Made by a program: the position numbers and the translations under genes
Shown here: in pieces, positions 17,259 through 26,989 of the stretch
Numbering within the stretch: position 1 is the stretch's first letter
How the letters are laid out: each line of letters starts with the position of its first letter
The notes under the pieces: model-generated
The model's input: only the letters and a program-made list of their open reading frames with translations
Database searches by the model: none
What the model was told of the DNA's origin: nothing
Assembly: GCF_001718695.1 (NCBI RefSeq)
Contig: NZ_CP013420.1
Coordinates: forward strand, 248,001-312,000
Length of the DNA: 64,000 bases
Direction of reading: 5' to 3'
Source of the DNA: Burkholderia ubonensis
GTDB lineage: Bacteria; Pseudomonadota; Gammaproteobacteria; Burkholderiales; Burkholderiaceae

Positions 17259-18068
17259 ATGTCCCGTTCGCCCGCTTCCGCCTCCGACTCCGCCTCCGAC
17301 TCCGCCCCCGATGCCGATCCGTGCCGCGCGTGGCGCGTGCAGATGCTCGATCTGCCGCCGGCCGCAGCGCATGCCGGCGTGCGCGTCGCGCGCGTCGATT
17401 TCGACTGGCAGGTGCCGCTCGCGTCGCCCGCGTACGCGGCGTTGAGCGACGCCGAGCGCGCGCGGGCGGGCCGCTTTCTGCGGCCGCAGGACGCGGTGCG
17501 CAGCGCGGGCACGCGCGTCGCGCTGCGCGACGTGCTCGGCGCGCAGCTCGGCATCGCGCCGCGCGAGGTCGCGCTCGTCGTCGACGCGTCGGGCCGGCCG
17601 TCGCTGGACCCCGTGCATCGCGCCGCGCTCGATTTCAACGTGTCGCACGCGGGCGATCACGCGCTGATCGCATGGTCGGCCGGCTGCCGGGTCGGCGTCG
17701 ACATCGAGCGCTGCGACCGCGCGACCGACTGGCGCGGGCTGACGCGCGAAGTGTGCGCGCCCGGCGAAGCCGCCTATCTCGATGCGCTGCCGGACCTCGC
17801 GCGCGCGGACGCGTTCATGCACGTGTGGTCCGCGAAGGAAGCGCTGCTCAAGGCGCTCGGCACCGGCATCGGCGGCGGGCTGCGGGCGTTCGCGGTGGTG
17901 CCGCCCCACGACCCGGTGACGCCAGCCACCACCATCGTCGAGCCTGCTGCGCCTGCTGCCGGCGTGGCGGCGTTCGACGCCGGCTGGTTCGACGCGGCGC
18001 CCGGCTACGCGGCGTGCGTCGCGTGGACGCGCCGAGCCGAGGACGCTCCGTCGAGCGGCGCCGCGTAG
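17259..18068 (+). CDS. 4'-phosphopantetheinyl transferase (Sfp type)
   Basis: A 269-residue Sfp-like enzyme that transfers phosphopantetheine from CoA to carrier proteins of polyketide, peptide or fatty-acid synthases. The family motifs are RPSLDPVHRAALDFNVSHAG (P0/P1), VGVDIERCDR (magnesium-binding Asp/Glu, P2) and HVWSAKEALLKALGTGIGGGL (WxxKEAxxK, P3). The N-terminus carries a short Ser/Ala/Asp repeat encoded by a tandem 12-base unit (17277-17312). ATG at 17259 is preferred over GTG at 17253. No carrier-protein cluster is in the window, so it probably serves clusters elsewhere. Confidence 0.9.
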   Translation: MSRSPASASDSASDSAPDADPCRAWRVQMLDLPPAAAHAGVRVARVDFDWQVPLASPAYAALSDAERARAGRFLRPQDAVRSAGTRVALRDVLGAQLGIAPREVALVVDASGRPSLDPVHRAALDFNVSHAGDHALIAWSAGCRVGVDIERCDRATDWRGLTREVCAPGEAAYLDALPDLARADAFMHVWSAKEALLKALGTGIGGGLRAFAVVPPHDPVTPATTIVEPAAPAAGVAAFDAGWFDAAPGYAACVAWTRRAEDAPSSGAA

Positions 18069-18069
18069 C

Positions 18070-18680
18070 GCGGATCGCGTCGCTCATCGGGAAGTCGCAA
18101 GCGAGTCCGTTCGGCTGCATCGGCTTCGTGAATCACTTGTCGTACGGCCCACGATCTCGCCGATCTCGCCGCTCTTCATCACTTGCGCGAGCACGCCGTC
18201 GACGAGCGCCTTGAACTGCGGATCGTCCTTGCGCAGCATGAAGCCGTAGGCCTCCGACGATTGCGGCGTGCCGACGATCGTCCAGTCCGCCGGTTTCGCG
18301 GCGAGCTGGCGCACGCCCGCGAGCAGTACGTCGTCCATCATGTACGCGACCGCGCGGCCCGATTCGAGCGTGAGGCGCCCCTCGCCGTAGTCCTTCGCGC
18401 TGATGATCTGCATGTTCATCTTCTTTTCCTCGTTCATCCTGCGCAGCAGCCGCTCGGACGTCGTGCCCTGGTTCGTCACGACGGTCTTGCCGGCCAGGTC
18501 GGGGAAGTCGCGGATGCCCGACGTGGTGCGCGTGAGCAGGCGCGTCGTCGCGACGAAGAAGGTCGTCGAGAACGCGACCTGCGCGTGACGCGCGGCGAGA
18601 TTCGTCGTCACGCCGCATTCGAGGTCGACCGTGCCGTTCTGCACGAGCGGCATGCGGTTCTGCGACGCCGCCGGCGTCAT
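18070..18680 (-). pseudogene. gltI: Remnant of a glutamate/aspartate ABC transporter binding protein
   Basis: The minus strand encodes about 200 residues of a GltI-type periplasmic solute-binding protein: [69 protein letters not shown] and VMKSGEIGEI. The signal peptide and the first lobe are missing. After SGEIGEI the frame shifts; the next expected segment appears in another frame as YDK-stop-FTKPMQPNGLACDF and PMSDAIR, where a TGA replaces the usual Trp codon (DKWF). Truncation, frameshift and nonsense together make this a decayed gene. It ends against the phosphopantetheinyl transferase stop and begins at the hut promoter, suggesting deletion during a rearrangement here. Confidence 0.88.
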
Positions 18681-18759
18681 TTCACCGAGGCGCCGCCGCG
18701 CTCAGGCCGGCCGTGTCGCGCCTCAGGGAAACTCCCGAGCCGGAATTATGAAATTCGGG

Positions 18760-18815
18760 TTGTCTAGACAAGTTTGGATGGCTACACTGCATCCATCTCG
18801 AACTTGTCTAGACAG
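18760..18815 (+). promoter_or_regulatory. Two HutC-type operator palindromes upstream of hutH
   Basis: TTGTCTAGACAA at 18760-18771 is a perfect 12-base palindrome. TTGTCTAGACAG at 18804-18815 repeats it with one mismatch, 44 bases (about four helical turns) further on and only ten bases before the hutH ATG. GntR-type HutC repressors of proteobacteria bind inverted TTGT..ACAA sequences (family knowledge), and hutC lies in this operon. Paired placement suggests cooperative or promoter-blocking repression relieved by urocanate. Confidence 0.8.
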
Positions 18816-18825
18816 GATTGCTCAC

Positions 18826-20349
18826 ATGATTACGCTGACCCCCGGCCACCTGACCCTCCCGCAACTGCGCAAGATCGCCCGCGAACCCGTGCAGCTCGTG
18901 CTCGACCCGGCCAGCTTCGCGAAGATCGACGCCGGCGCGAAGGCGGTGGCCGACATCGCCGCGAAGGGCGACCCGGCCTACGGCATCAACACGGGCTTCG
19001 GCCGCCTGGCGAGCACGCACATCCCGCACGACCAGCTCGAACTGCTGCAGAAGAACCTCGTGCTGTCGCACGCGGTCGGCGTCGGCGAGCCGATGGCGCG
19101 CTCGTCGGTGCGCCTCCTGATGGCGCTGAAGCTGTCGAGCCTCGGCCGTGGCCACTCGGGCATCCGTCGCGAAGTGATGGACGCGCTGATCAAGCTGTTC
19201 AACGCGGACGTGCTGCCGCTGATCCCGGTGAAGGGCTCGGTCGGCGCGTCGGGCGACCTCGCGCCGCTCGCGCACATGTCGGCGGTGCTGCTCGGCGTCG
19301 GCGAAGTGTTCATCCGCGGCGAGCGCGCGAGCGCGCTTGAGGGGCTGCGCGTCGCGGGCCTCGCGCCGCTCACGCTGCAGGCGAAGGAAGGCCTCGCGCT
19401 GCTGAACGGCACGCAGGCGTCGACGGCGCTGGCGCTCGACAACATGTTCGCGATCGAAGACCTGTACCGCACCGCGCTGGTTGCGGGCGCGCTGTCGGTC
19501 GACGCGGCGGCCGGCTCGGTGAAGCCGTTCGACGCGCGCATCCACGAGCTGCGCGGCCATCAAGGCCAGATCGACGCGGCCGCGTCCTACCGCGACCTGC
19601 TCGAAGGCTCGCCGATCAACCAGTCGCACCGCGACTGCGACAAGGTGCAGGATCCGTACAGCCTGCGCTGCCAGCCGCAGGTGATGGGTGCGTGCCTGGA
19701 CCAGATGCGCCATGCGGCCGACGTGCTGCTGGTCGAGGCGAACGCCGTGTCGGACAACCCGCTGATCTTCCCGGACACCGGCGAAGTGCTGTCGGGCGGC
19801 AACTTCCACGCGGAACCCGTCGCGTTCGCGGCCGACAACCTCGCGCTCGCCGCATCGGAAATCGGCGCGCTGGCCGAGCGCCGCATCGCGCTGCTGATCG
19901 ACGCGACGCTGTCGGGCCTGCCCCCGTTCCTCGTGAAGGACGGCGGCGTGAACTCGGGCTTCATGATCGCGCACGTGACGGCGGCCGCCTTGGCGTCGGA
20001 AAACAAGACACTCGCGCACCCGGCGTCGGTCGACTCGCTGCCGACCTCGGCGAACCAGGAAGACCACGTGTCGATGGCGACCTTCGCCGCACGCAAGCTC
20101 GCCGACATCGCGGACAACACGAAGCACATCCTCGCGATCGAACTGCTGGCCGCCGCGCAGGGCGTCGACCTGCGCGCGCCGCATCACACGAGCCCGAAGC
20201 TCGCGCCCGTGATGGAGACGATCCGCGGCAAGGTCGCGCACTACGAGCTCGACCACTACTTCGCGCCGGACATCGCGGTGATCGCGAAGCTGGTCGGCGA
20301 GCGCGCGTTCGCGCAGCACAGCCCGTTCTCGTTCGCATCGGAACAGTAA
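18826..20349 (+). CDS. hutH: Histidine ammonia-lyase
   Basis: A 507-residue enzyme that deaminates L-histidine to urocanate and ammonia, the first step of histidine use. The MIO cofactor forms from Ala-Ser-Gly at residues 141-143 in [14 protein letters not shown]. Other family motifs include [34 protein letters not shown] and [12 protein letters not shown]. Length and start fit the family; a much longer upstream frame runs through the operators and the gltI remnant and is not used. It is the first gene of hutHCUDIFG and is preceded by two HutC-type palindromes. Confidence 0.97.
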   Translation: MITLTPGHLTLPQLRKIAREPVQLVLDPASFAKIDAGAKAVADIAAKGDPAYGINTGFGRLASTHIPHDQLELLQKNLVLSHAVGVGEPMARSSVRLLMALKLSSLGRGHSGIRREVMDALIKLFNADVLPLIPVKGSVGASGDLAPLAHMSAVLLGVGEVFIRGERASALEGLRVAGLAPLTLQAKEGLALLNGTQASTALALDNMFAIEDLYRTALVAGALSVDAAAGSVKPFDARIHELRGHQGQIDAAASYRDLLEGSPINQSHRDCDKVQDPYSLRCQPQVMGACLDQMRHAADVLLVEANAVSDNPLIFPDTGEVLSGGNFHAEPVAFAADNLALAASEIGALAERRIALLIDATLSGLPPFLVKDGGVNSGFMIAHVTAAALASENKTLAHPASVDSLPTSANQEDHVSMATFAARKLADIADNTKHILAIELLAAAQGVDLRAPHHTSPKLAPVMETIRGKVAHYELDHYFAPDIAVIAKLVGERAFAQHSPFSFASEQ

Positions 20350-20353
20350 CGCG

Positions 20354-21048
20354 ATGAGCGCACCGGTCTACCAGGAGATCAAGGAATTCATCCTGGCCCG
20401 CATCCACGCCGGCGAGTGGGAGGAGGGCGACCAGGTGCCGTCCGAGAACGAGCTGGCCCGCGAGTTCAGGGTCGCGCGGATGACCGTCAACCGCGCGCTG
20501 CGCGAGCTGACGGCCGAGCAGGTGCTCACGCGCCTGAAGGGCGCCGGCACCTACGTCGCGCGGCCGAAGTACGAGTCGACCCTGGTGGCGATCCGCAGCA
20601 TCTCGGAAGAGGTGGCCGCGCGCGGCCACGCGCATCGCGCAAGCGTGCTCGGCCTCGAGACCGTGAGGGCCGACGAGGCGCTCGCGGACGAGATGCAGGT
20701 CGCGGTGCGCGCGAAGCTGTTTCACTCGCAGGTGCTGCATTTCGAGAACGACGAGCCGGTGCAGCTCGAAGAACGATGGGTGAATCCGGCGGTCGCGCCG
20801 GATTACGCCGCGCAGGATTTCACGAACACGACGCCGAACCAGTACCTGATGCGCGCGGCGCCGCTGCAGCGCGTCGAGTACCGGATCGAAGCGGCCGCAC
20901 CCCGCCGGAGCGGCGCGAGCAGCTTCGGATGGACGACGTCGAACCGTGTCTGGTTTTACATCGGCGCACCTGGTCGCAGGGCGTCGTCGCCTCGGTGGCG
21001 AATCTGTGGCATCCCGGCAGCCGTTATCGCTTCACCGGGCATTTCTGA
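20354..21048 (+). pseudogene. hutC: Histidine utilization repressor HutC, frameshifted
   Basis: A GntR-family repressor of the hut operon. The N-terminal winged helix is intact (about residues 1-70: [49 protein letters not shown]) and the UTRA effector domain continues to EYRIEAAAP. There the frame breaks at a run of four C (20900-20903). Adding one C restores PPERREQL then the standard ending [20 protein letters not shown] before the TGA at 21046. As written, the frame instead runs on, without a stop, through the gap into hutU. The DNA-binding half would still be made, but the urocanate-sensing end is lost, so regulation may be abnormal. Sequencing error is a real alternative. Confidence 0.88.
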
Positions 21049-21085
21049 ATCTGTTGATTTTCCATTTCCCTCGGGAGCAGTCGTC

Positions 21086-22774
21086 ATGAACCATCCGAAA
21101 CACATCGATCCCCGTCTCGATCCGACGCGCACGATCCGCGCGCCGCGCGGCAGCGAGAAGACCTGCAAGACCTGGCTCGCGGAAGCGGCGTACCGGATGA
21201 TCCAGAACAACCTGGACCCGGAAGTCGCCGAGCACCCGCACGCGCTCGTCGTGTACGGCGGCATCGGCCGCGCGGCGCGCAACTGGGAATGCTACGACCA
21301 GATCCTCGCGTCGCTGAAGGACCTGAACGAGGACGAGACGCTGCTCGTGCAATCGGGCAAGCCGGTCGGCGTGTTCCGCACGCACAAGGATGCGCCCCGC
21401 GTGCTGCTCGCGAACTCGAACCTGGTGCCGCACTGGGCGACCTGGGACCACTTCAACGAGCTCGACCGCAAGGGCCTGATGATGTACGGCCAGATGACGG
21501 CCGGCAGCTGGATCTACATCGGCAGCCAGGGCATCGTTCAGGGCACCTATGAAACCTTCTTCGCGGTCGCGAACCAGCACTTCAACGGCGACCCGTCGGG
21601 CCGCTGGATCCTGACGGGCGGCCTGGGCGGGATGGGCGGCGCGCAGCCGCTCGCGGCGACGATGGCCGGCTTCTCGATGATCGCGGTCGAATGCGACGAG
21701 ACGCGCATCGACTTCCGCCTGAAGACCCGCTACGTCGACAAGAAGGCGACGACCCTCGACGAGGCGCTCGGCATGGTCGAGGAAGCGAAGCGCACCGGCA
21801 AGCCGGTGTCGATCGGCCTGCTCGGCAACGCGGCCGACGTGTTCGCGGAACTCGTCGAGCGCGGCATCACGCCGGATTGCGTGACCGACCAGACGAGCGC
21901 GCACGACCCGATCAACGGCTACCTGCCGCAGGGCTGGACCGTCGCGCAGTGGCGCGAGGCGCAGAAGGTCGATCCGCAGAGCATCGTGAAGGTCGCGAAG
22001 CAGTCGATGGCCGTGCAGGTGCGCGCGATGCTGGCGCTGCAGCAGCGCGGCGCGGCGACGCTCGACTACGGCAACAACATCCGCCAGATGGCGCTGGAAA
22101 TGGGCGTCGAGAACGCGTTCGACTTCCCGGGCTTCGTGCCGGCGTATATCCGGCCGCTGTTCTGCGAAGGCAAGGGCCCGTTCCGCTGGGTTGCGCTGTC
22201 CGGCGATCCGGAGGACATCTACAAGACCGACCAGAAGGTGAAGGAGCTGATCCCCGACGATCCGCACCTGCACAACTGGCTCGACATGGCGCGCGAGCGC
22301 ATCGCGTTCCAGGGCCTGCCCGCGCGGATCTGCTGGGTCGGCGTGAAGGATCGCTACCGCCTCGGCCAGGCGTTCAACGAGATGGTGAAGAACGGCGAGC
22401 TGAAGGCGCCGATCGTGATCGGCCGCGACCACCTCGACACGGGTTCGGTCGCGAGCCCGAACCGCGAGACGGAATCGATGAAGGACGGCTCGGACGCCGT
22501 CAGCGACTGGCCGCTGCTCAACGCGCTGCTGAACACCGCGGGCGGCGCATCGTGGGTGTCGCTGCACCACGGCGGCGGCGTCGGGATGGGCTTCTCGCAG
22601 CACTCGGGCGTCGTGATCGTCGCGGACGGCACCGCTGAAGCGCACGAGCGTCTCGGCCGCGTGCTGCTGAACGATCCGGCCACGGGCGTGATGCGCCATG
22701 CGGACGCCGGCTACGAACTCGCGCAGCAGACGGCCCGCGAAGCCGGCCTGAAGCTGCCGATGCTCGGCCGCTGA
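21086..22774 (+). CDS. hutU: Urocanate hydratase
   Basis: A 562-residue NAD-dependent urocanase converting urocanate to 4-imidazolone-5-propionate. Family motifs are [44 protein letters not shown], the NAD-binding [33 protein letters not shown], and [19 protein letters not shown] with [17 protein letters not shown] near the C-terminus. The start is [10 protein letters not shown] with GGGAG eight bases upstream. Because hutC is frameshifted, this gene is also the 3' half of one continuous 806-codon frame, but its own ribosome site argues for independent initiation. Confidence 0.97.
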   Translation: MNHPKHIDPRLDPTRTIRAPRGSEKTCKTWLAEAAYRMIQNNLDPEVAEHPHALVVYGGIGRAARNWECYDQILASLKDLNEDETLLVQSGKPVGVFRTHKDAPRVLLANSNLVPHWATWDHFNELDRKGLMMYGQMTAGSWIYIGSQGIVQGTYETFFAVANQHFNGDPSGRWILTGGLGGMGGAQPLAATMAGFSMIAVECDETRIDFRLKTRYVDKKATTLDEALGMVEEAKRTGKPVSIGLLGNAADVFAELVERGITPDCVTDQTSAHDPINGYLPQGWTVAQWREAQKVDPQSIVKVAKQSMAVQVRAMLALQQRGAATLDYGNNIRQMALEMGVENAFDFPGFVPAYIRPLFCEGKGPFRWVALSGDPEDIYKTDQKVKELIPDDPHLHNWLDMARERIAFQGLPARICWVGVKDRYRLGQAFNEMVKNGELKAPIVIGRDHLDTGSVASPNRETESMKDGSDAVSDWPLLNALLNTAGGASWVSLHHGGGVGMGFSQHSGVVIVADGTAEAHERLGRVLLNDPATGVMRHADAGYELAQQTAREAGLKLPMLGR

Positions 22775-22776
22775 GC

Positions 22777-23415
22777 ATGACGGCGCACGACCAGGCGCCG
22801 GTGAACGCGACGATGATCCGCGCAGCGGGTCTCGTCGCGTCGCCGTGGAAGAACGGCGGTGGCGTGACGCGCGAGATCGCCGCGCATCCCCCCAAGGGGA
22901 CATCCTTCGGGGCGCCGCCCGGCGCCGCGCTCGACGCGTTCGCGTGGCGCGTGAGCGTCGCGGACGTCGCCGCGGCGGGGCCGTTCTCGCGTTTCGAAGG
23001 CGTCGACCGCACGCTCGTGCTGCTGTCCGGCGCGGGCATGACGCTCGCCGAAGCGGGCGGCACGCGCCACGTGCTCGACGCGCCGCTCGCGCGCGCGGAT
23101 TTCGCGGGCGAGACAGCGATCGATGCGACGCTGCACGACGGCCCGACGCGCGACTTCAACCTGATGACGCGCCGCGCGACGACGCACGGGGCGGTCGCCG
23201 CGTGGCGCGCCGGCACGCATCGCATCGCGCGCGCGGACACCGTGCTGCTGTTCTGCGCGACGGGGACGGTGCAGGTCGCGCTCGACGGCGCAACTTACAC
23301 GCTGGAAGAACTGGACACGCTGCGGCTCGACGGGCTGCAGCGTGCGCTCGACGTCGCGGTGAGCGGCGACGGCGCGCTGCTCGCCGTGTCGCTCGACGCT
23401 ACCGATACGAACTGA
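22777..23415 (+). CDS. hutD: HutD/Ves family protein
   Basis: A 212-residue bicupin-like HutD protein (PF05962), a regulator or ancillary factor of histidine breakdown proposed to limit urocanate accumulation. Family motifs: [58 protein letters not shown]. It starts two bases after the hutU stop. A stretch encoding [14 protein letters not shown] (about residues 38-51, DNA 22887-22926) looks inserted relative to the family and matches the sequence type CCCCAAGGGGAC..TCCTTCGGGG of a dispersed repeat, kept in frame. Confidence 0.9.
   Translation: MTAHDQAPVNATMIRAAGLVASPWKNGGGVTREIAAHPPKGTSFGAPPGAALDAFAWRVSVADVAAAGPFSRFEGVDRTLVLLSGAGMTLAEAGGTRHVLDAPLARADFAGETAIDATLHDGPTRDFNLMTRRATTHGAVAAWRAGTHRIARADTVLLFCATGTVQVALDGATYTLEELDTLRLDGLQRALDVAVSGDGALLAVSLDATDTN
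22887..22924 (+). repeat. Dispersed GC-rich element inside hutD
   Basis: The sequence reads CCCCCCAAGGGGACATCC then TTCGGGGCGCCGCCCGG. It combines the palindrome CCCCAAGGGG with a TTCGGGGCG arm, like small repetitive elements I recall in Burkholderiales genomes. It contributes in-frame codons for about nine residues missing from most HutD proteins. Element identity is from memory and needs a genome-wide search. Confidence 0.4.
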
Positions 23416-23419
23416 TCGC

Positions 23420-24643
23420 ATGAAACCGACTGTCTGGCATCACCTGAGGCTGTGTCCGCACGGCCATCCCGACGAGACGATCGACGACGCGGCGATTGCC
23501 GTCGACGAAACCGGCGCGATCGTCTGGCTCGGCGCGTTCGCCGCGCTGCCGCACGGCTATGCGCACTGGGCGCGCGAAGACCTGCACGGCGCGTGGGTGA
23601 CGCCGGGGCTCGTCGACTGTCACACGCACCTCGTGTACGGCGGCACGCGCGCGGACGAATTCGCGCAGCGGCTCGCGGGCGTCAGCTACGAAGAAATCGC
23701 GCGGCAGGGCGGCGGGATCGTGTCGACGGTGCGCGCGACGCGCGCGGCCGACGAGACGACGCTGTTCGTGCAGGCCGCCGCGCGCCTGCAGCCGCTGCTC
23801 GCCGAAGGCGTGACCGCGATCGAGATCAAGTCGGGCTACGGGCTCGACCTCGCGAGCGAGCGCAAGATGCTGCGCGTCGCGCGGCAGCTCGGCGAGCGCT
23901 TTCCGGTGACCGTCTACACGACCTTCCTCGGCGCGCACGCGCTGCCGCCCGAATTCGCGGGCCGTGCGGACGCGTACATCGACGAAGTGTGCGAACGGAT
24001 GCTGCCGGCGCTCGCCGACGAAGGGCTCGTCGACGCGGTCGACGTGTTCTGCGAGCGGATCGGCTTCTCGCTCGCGCAGACCGAGCGCGTGTTCGAGGCC
24101 GCGACGCGGCGCGCGCTGCCGGTCAAGCTGCACGCGGAGCAACTGTCGAACGCGGGCGGCACCGCGCTCGCCGCGCGCTATCGCGCGCTGTCCGCCGACC
24201 ACCTCGAATTTCTCGACGAAGCCGGCATCGAGGCGATGAAGGCGGCCGGCACGGTCGCCGTGCTGTTGCCCGGCGCGTACTACTTCATACGCGAGACGCA
24301 ACTGCCGCCGCTCGACCTGCTGCGCAAGCACGGCGTGCCGATCGCGCTCGCGACCGATCACAACCCGGGCACGTCGCCGCTCGAATCGCTGCTGCTGACG
24401 ATGAACCTCGGCTGCACGCTGTTCCGGATGACGGTGCCGGAGGTGCTGCAGGGCGTCACGCGCCATGCGGCCGCGGCGCTCGGCCGCGCGGATCGCCACG
24501 GTGCGCTCGAGGTCGGCCGCCAGGCCGATTTCGCGGTGTGGTCGGTCGGCTCGCTCGCGGAGCTCGCCTACTGGATCGGCCGCCCGCTGTGCGAGCGGGT
24601 CGTGCGCGGCGGGACGACCGTGTTTCGCCGCACGAACGGATGA
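23420..24643 (+). CDS. hutI: Imidazolonepropionase
   Basis: A 407-residue amidohydrolase that opens 4-imidazolone-5-propionate to N-formimino-L-glutamate. The metal-binding HxH is [10 protein letters not shown], substrate residues lie in [20 protein letters not shown], further ligands are [24 protein letters not shown] and [10 protein letters not shown]. Length is normal. It begins four bases after hutD and its TGA overlaps or abuts the hutF start region, consistent with tight operon coupling. Confidence 0.97.
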   Translation: MKPTVWHHLRLCPHGHPDETIDDAAIAVDETGAIVWLGAFAALPHGYAHWAREDLHGAWVTPGLVDCHTHLVYGGTRADEFAQRLAGVSYEEIARQGGGIVSTVRATRAADETTLFVQAAARLQPLLAEGVTAIEIKSGYGLDLASERKMLRVARQLGERFPVTVYTTFLGAHALPPEFAGRADAYIDEVCERMLPALADEGLVDAVDVFCERIGFSLAQTERVFEAATRRALPVKLHAEQLSNAGGTALAARYRALSADHLEFLDEAGIEAMKAAGTVAVLLPGAYYFIRETQLPPLDLLRKHGVPIALATDHNPGTSPLESLLLTMNLGCTLFRMTVPEVLQGVTRHAAAALGRADRHGALEVGRQADFAVWSVGSLAELAYWIGRPLCERVVRGGTTVFRRTNG

Positions 24644-24654
24644 TGGGACTCACG

Positions 24655-26031
24655 ATGACCGACAAGACGTTGTTCGCGGCGCACGCCTACCTGCCTGAAG
24701 GCTGGCGCCGCAACGTGCTGCTGCGCTGGGACGCGGCCGGCACGCTGACCGAGGTGACGCCCGGCACCGATGCGCCGGCGGGCGCCGCGCGCGCGGCGGG
24801 GCCGGTGCTGCCCGGCATGCCGAACCTGCACTCGCACGCGTTCCAGCGCGCGATGGCGGGGCTCACCGAATACCGCGCGAACCCGTCCGACAGCTTCTGG
24901 AGCTGGCGCGACCTGATGTACCGCTTCGCGCTGAAGATCACGCCCGACGCGCTCGCGGCGATCGCGCGCTGGCTGTACGTCGAGATGCTGAAATGCGGCT
25001 ACACGTCGGTGTGCGAATTCCACTACGTGCATCATGCGCAGGACGGCGCGCGCTATCCGCAGCCCGCCGAGCTCGGCGTGCGCGTGATCGACGCGGCGCG
25101 CGCGGCCGGCATCGGCATCACGATGCTGCCCGTGTCGTACCAGTTCGCGGGCTTCGGCAACAAGCCGCCGCGCGACGACCAGCGCCGCTTCATCAACACG
25201 CCCGACGGCCTGCTCGAACTGCTCGACGCGATGCGCCGCGCCGCGCCGGAGTGCGGCGCGCTGCGCTACGGCGTCGCGCCGCACTCGCTGCGCGCGGTGT
25301 CCGAAGCGGGCTTGCGCACGCTGCTCGACGGGTTGCCCGACGACGCGCCCATGCATATCCACATCGCCGAACAGACGGCCGAGGTCGACGACTGCGTGCG
25401 CGCCTATGGCGCGCGCCCCGTGCAGTGGCTGCTCGACCGCTTCGACGTCGATGCGCGCTGGTGCCTCGTGCACGCGACGCACGTCGACGCGGCCGAGACC
25501 GCGGCGCTCGCGCAGCGCCGTGCGGTCGCGGGCCTGTGCCTGACGACGGAAGCGAACCTCGGCGACGGCGTGTTCCCGGCCGTCGACTATCTCGCGCACG
25601 GCGGCGTGATCGGCATCGGCTCCGACAGCCATGCGTCGGTCGACTGGCGCGCCGAATTGCGCCTGCTCGAATACGGGCAGCGGCTCGTGCATCGCGCGCG
25701 CAACGTGCTCGCGAGCGACGCGCAGCCTTACGTCGCGGATCGCCTGTTCGACGCGGCGCTGGCCGGCGGCGCGCAGGCGAGCGGGCGGCGGATCGGCGCG
25801 CTGCGCGCGGGCTGCCGCGCCGACTGGCTCGTGCTCGATCCCGATCATCCGGCGATTGCCGAGCACGACAGCGCGGCGTGGCTGTCCGGCGCGGTGTTCG
25901 CCGAGCACGGCGACACGCCGGTGCGCGACGTCTACACGGGCGGCGAATGCGTCGTGCGCGAACGCCGCCATCGCGACGAAGCCGCCGCGTATGCCGCTTA
26001 CCGCGCCGCGCTGGCGCAACTGCTGCGCTGA
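24655..26031 (+). CDS. hutF: Formimidoylglutamate deiminase
   Basis: A 458-residue amidohydrolase that deiminates formimino-glutamate to formyl-glutamate and ammonia, defining the five-step hut route with HutG. Motifs: LPGMPNLHSHAFQRAMAGL (metal HxH), FHYVHHAQDG, MLPVSYQFAGFGNKPP, HIHIAEQTAEVDDC, HATHVDAAE and IGSDSHASVDWR. The start MTDKTLFAAHAYLPEG matches the family. ATG codons at 24640 and 24643 in the same frame, the first overlapping the hutI stop as ATGA, are alternatives. Confidence 0.95.
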   Translation: MTDKTLFAAHAYLPEGWRRNVLLRWDAAGTLTEVTPGTDAPAGAARAAGPVLPGMPNLHSHAFQRAMAGLTEYRANPSDSFWSWRDLMYRFALKITPDALAAIARWLYVEMLKCGYTSVCEFHYVHHAQDGARYPQPAELGVRVIDAARAAGIGITMLPVSYQFAGFGNKPPRDDQRRFINTPDGLLELLDAMRRAAPECGALRYGVAPHSLRAVSEAGLRTLLDGLPDDAPMHIHIAEQTAEVDDCVRAYGARPVQWLLDRFDVDARWCLVHATHVDAAETAALAQRRAVAGLCLTTEANLGDGVFPAVDYLAHGGVIGIGSDSHASVDWRAELRLLEYGQRLVHRARNVLASDAQPYVADRLFDAALAGGAQASGRRIGALRAGCRADWLVLDPDHPAIAEHDSAAWLSGAVFAEHGDTPVRDVYTGGECVVRERRHRDEAAAYAAYRAALAQLLR

Positions 26032-26089
26032 TGCGCGGCAACCGGCGCGCGCCGCGGGGCGCGCGCCGTCCGACCGACACGGGACCGAC

Positions 26090-26890
26090 ATGACCGACCA
26101 ACCGGCTGTATTCACGCTGAAGCAGGGCACGCTGCCGCTGCTGATCTCGATTCCCCACGCGGGTACGTTCATTCCCGACGACATCGCCGCGACGATGACG
26201 CCCGACGCGCGCTTCGTCGACGATTGCGACTGGCACCTCGAGCGCCTGTACGGCTTCGCCGTCGCGCTCGGCGCATCGGTGCTGGTGCCGTCGCATGCGC
26301 GCTACGTCGTCGACCTGAACCGGCCGCCCGACAACGAGAATCTGTACCCGGGGCAGGACACGACGGGCCTCGTGCCGGTCGACACGTTCGACAAGGCGCC
26401 GCTCTATCCGGCCGGCGCGCTGCCCGGCAACGACGAGATCCTGCGCCGCCGCGACCGCTACTGGCGGCCGTACCATGACGCGCTGCAGGGCGAGATCGCG
26501 CGCGTGAAGCGCGAGCACGGCCGCGTGCTGGTGTGGGAGGCGCATTCGATCCGCTCGCACGTGCCGCGCTTCTTCGACGGGTGGCTGCCGGACTTCAACT
26601 TCGGCACCGCGAACGGCGCGAGCGCCGCGCCCGGTCTTGCGGAAGCACTGGCCGAGCGCGTGATCGCGCATGGCGGCTACACGGCGGTCGCGAACGGCCG
26701 CTTCAAGGGCGGCTACATCACGCGTCATTACGGCGTGCCCGAGACGGGCGTGCAGGCCGTGCAGCTCGAACTCGCGCAGATCACGTACATGGAAGAGACG
26801 CGTCCGTACGCGTACGACGAAGCGCGCGCCGCGCAGGTCGTGCCGTTGCTGCGCACGCTGGTGGAGACCGCGCTGGCGCATCGCGGATAG
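26090..26890 (+). CDS. hutG: N-formylglutamate deformylase
   Basis: A 266-residue enzyme (PF05013) that hydrolyses N-formyl-L-glutamate to glutamate and formate, the last step of the pathway started by hutH. Conserved features include LLISIPHAGTFIPDDI, VDDCDWHLERLYGFA, YVVDLNRPPDNENLYPGQ, VWEAHSIRSHVPRFFDG and RFKGGYITRHYGVP. It follows hutF by 58 bases and is the last gene before a strong terminator. Confidence 0.95.
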   Translation: MTDQPAVFTLKQGTLPLLISIPHAGTFIPDDIAATMTPDARFVDDCDWHLERLYGFAVALGASVLVPSHARYVVDLNRPPDNENLYPGQDTTGLVPVDTFDKAPLYPAGALPGNDEILRRRDRYWRPYHDALQGEIARVKREHGRVLVWEAHSIRSHVPRFFDGWLPDFNFGTANGASAAPGLAEALAERVIAHGGYTAVANGRFKGGYITRHYGVPETGVQAVQLELAQITYMEETRPYAYDEARAAQVVPLLRTLVETALAHRG

Positions 26891-26952
26891 CGTGTCGCGG
26901 CGTGCGTCGTTGCATGGTGCTGCGGCGTGCCCGGTGTGTTGACGCGCCGCAC

Positions 26953-26989
26953 AAAACGGCATCGACTGCGCCGGTCGATGCCGTTTTTT
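26953..26989 (+). terminator. Rho-independent terminator of the hut operon
   Basis: Arms AAAACGGCATCGAC and GTCGATGCCGTTTT enclose a 7-base loop and are followed by T residues, 60 bases after the hutG stop. The structure is strong and marks the end of the hutHCUDIFG transcript. Confidence 0.9.

Noticed and set aside
24640..24654. hutF start overlapping the hutI stop (ATGA)
   Set aside because: Possible, but the start 12-15 bases later gives the family N-terminus MTDKTLF; recorded as an alternative.
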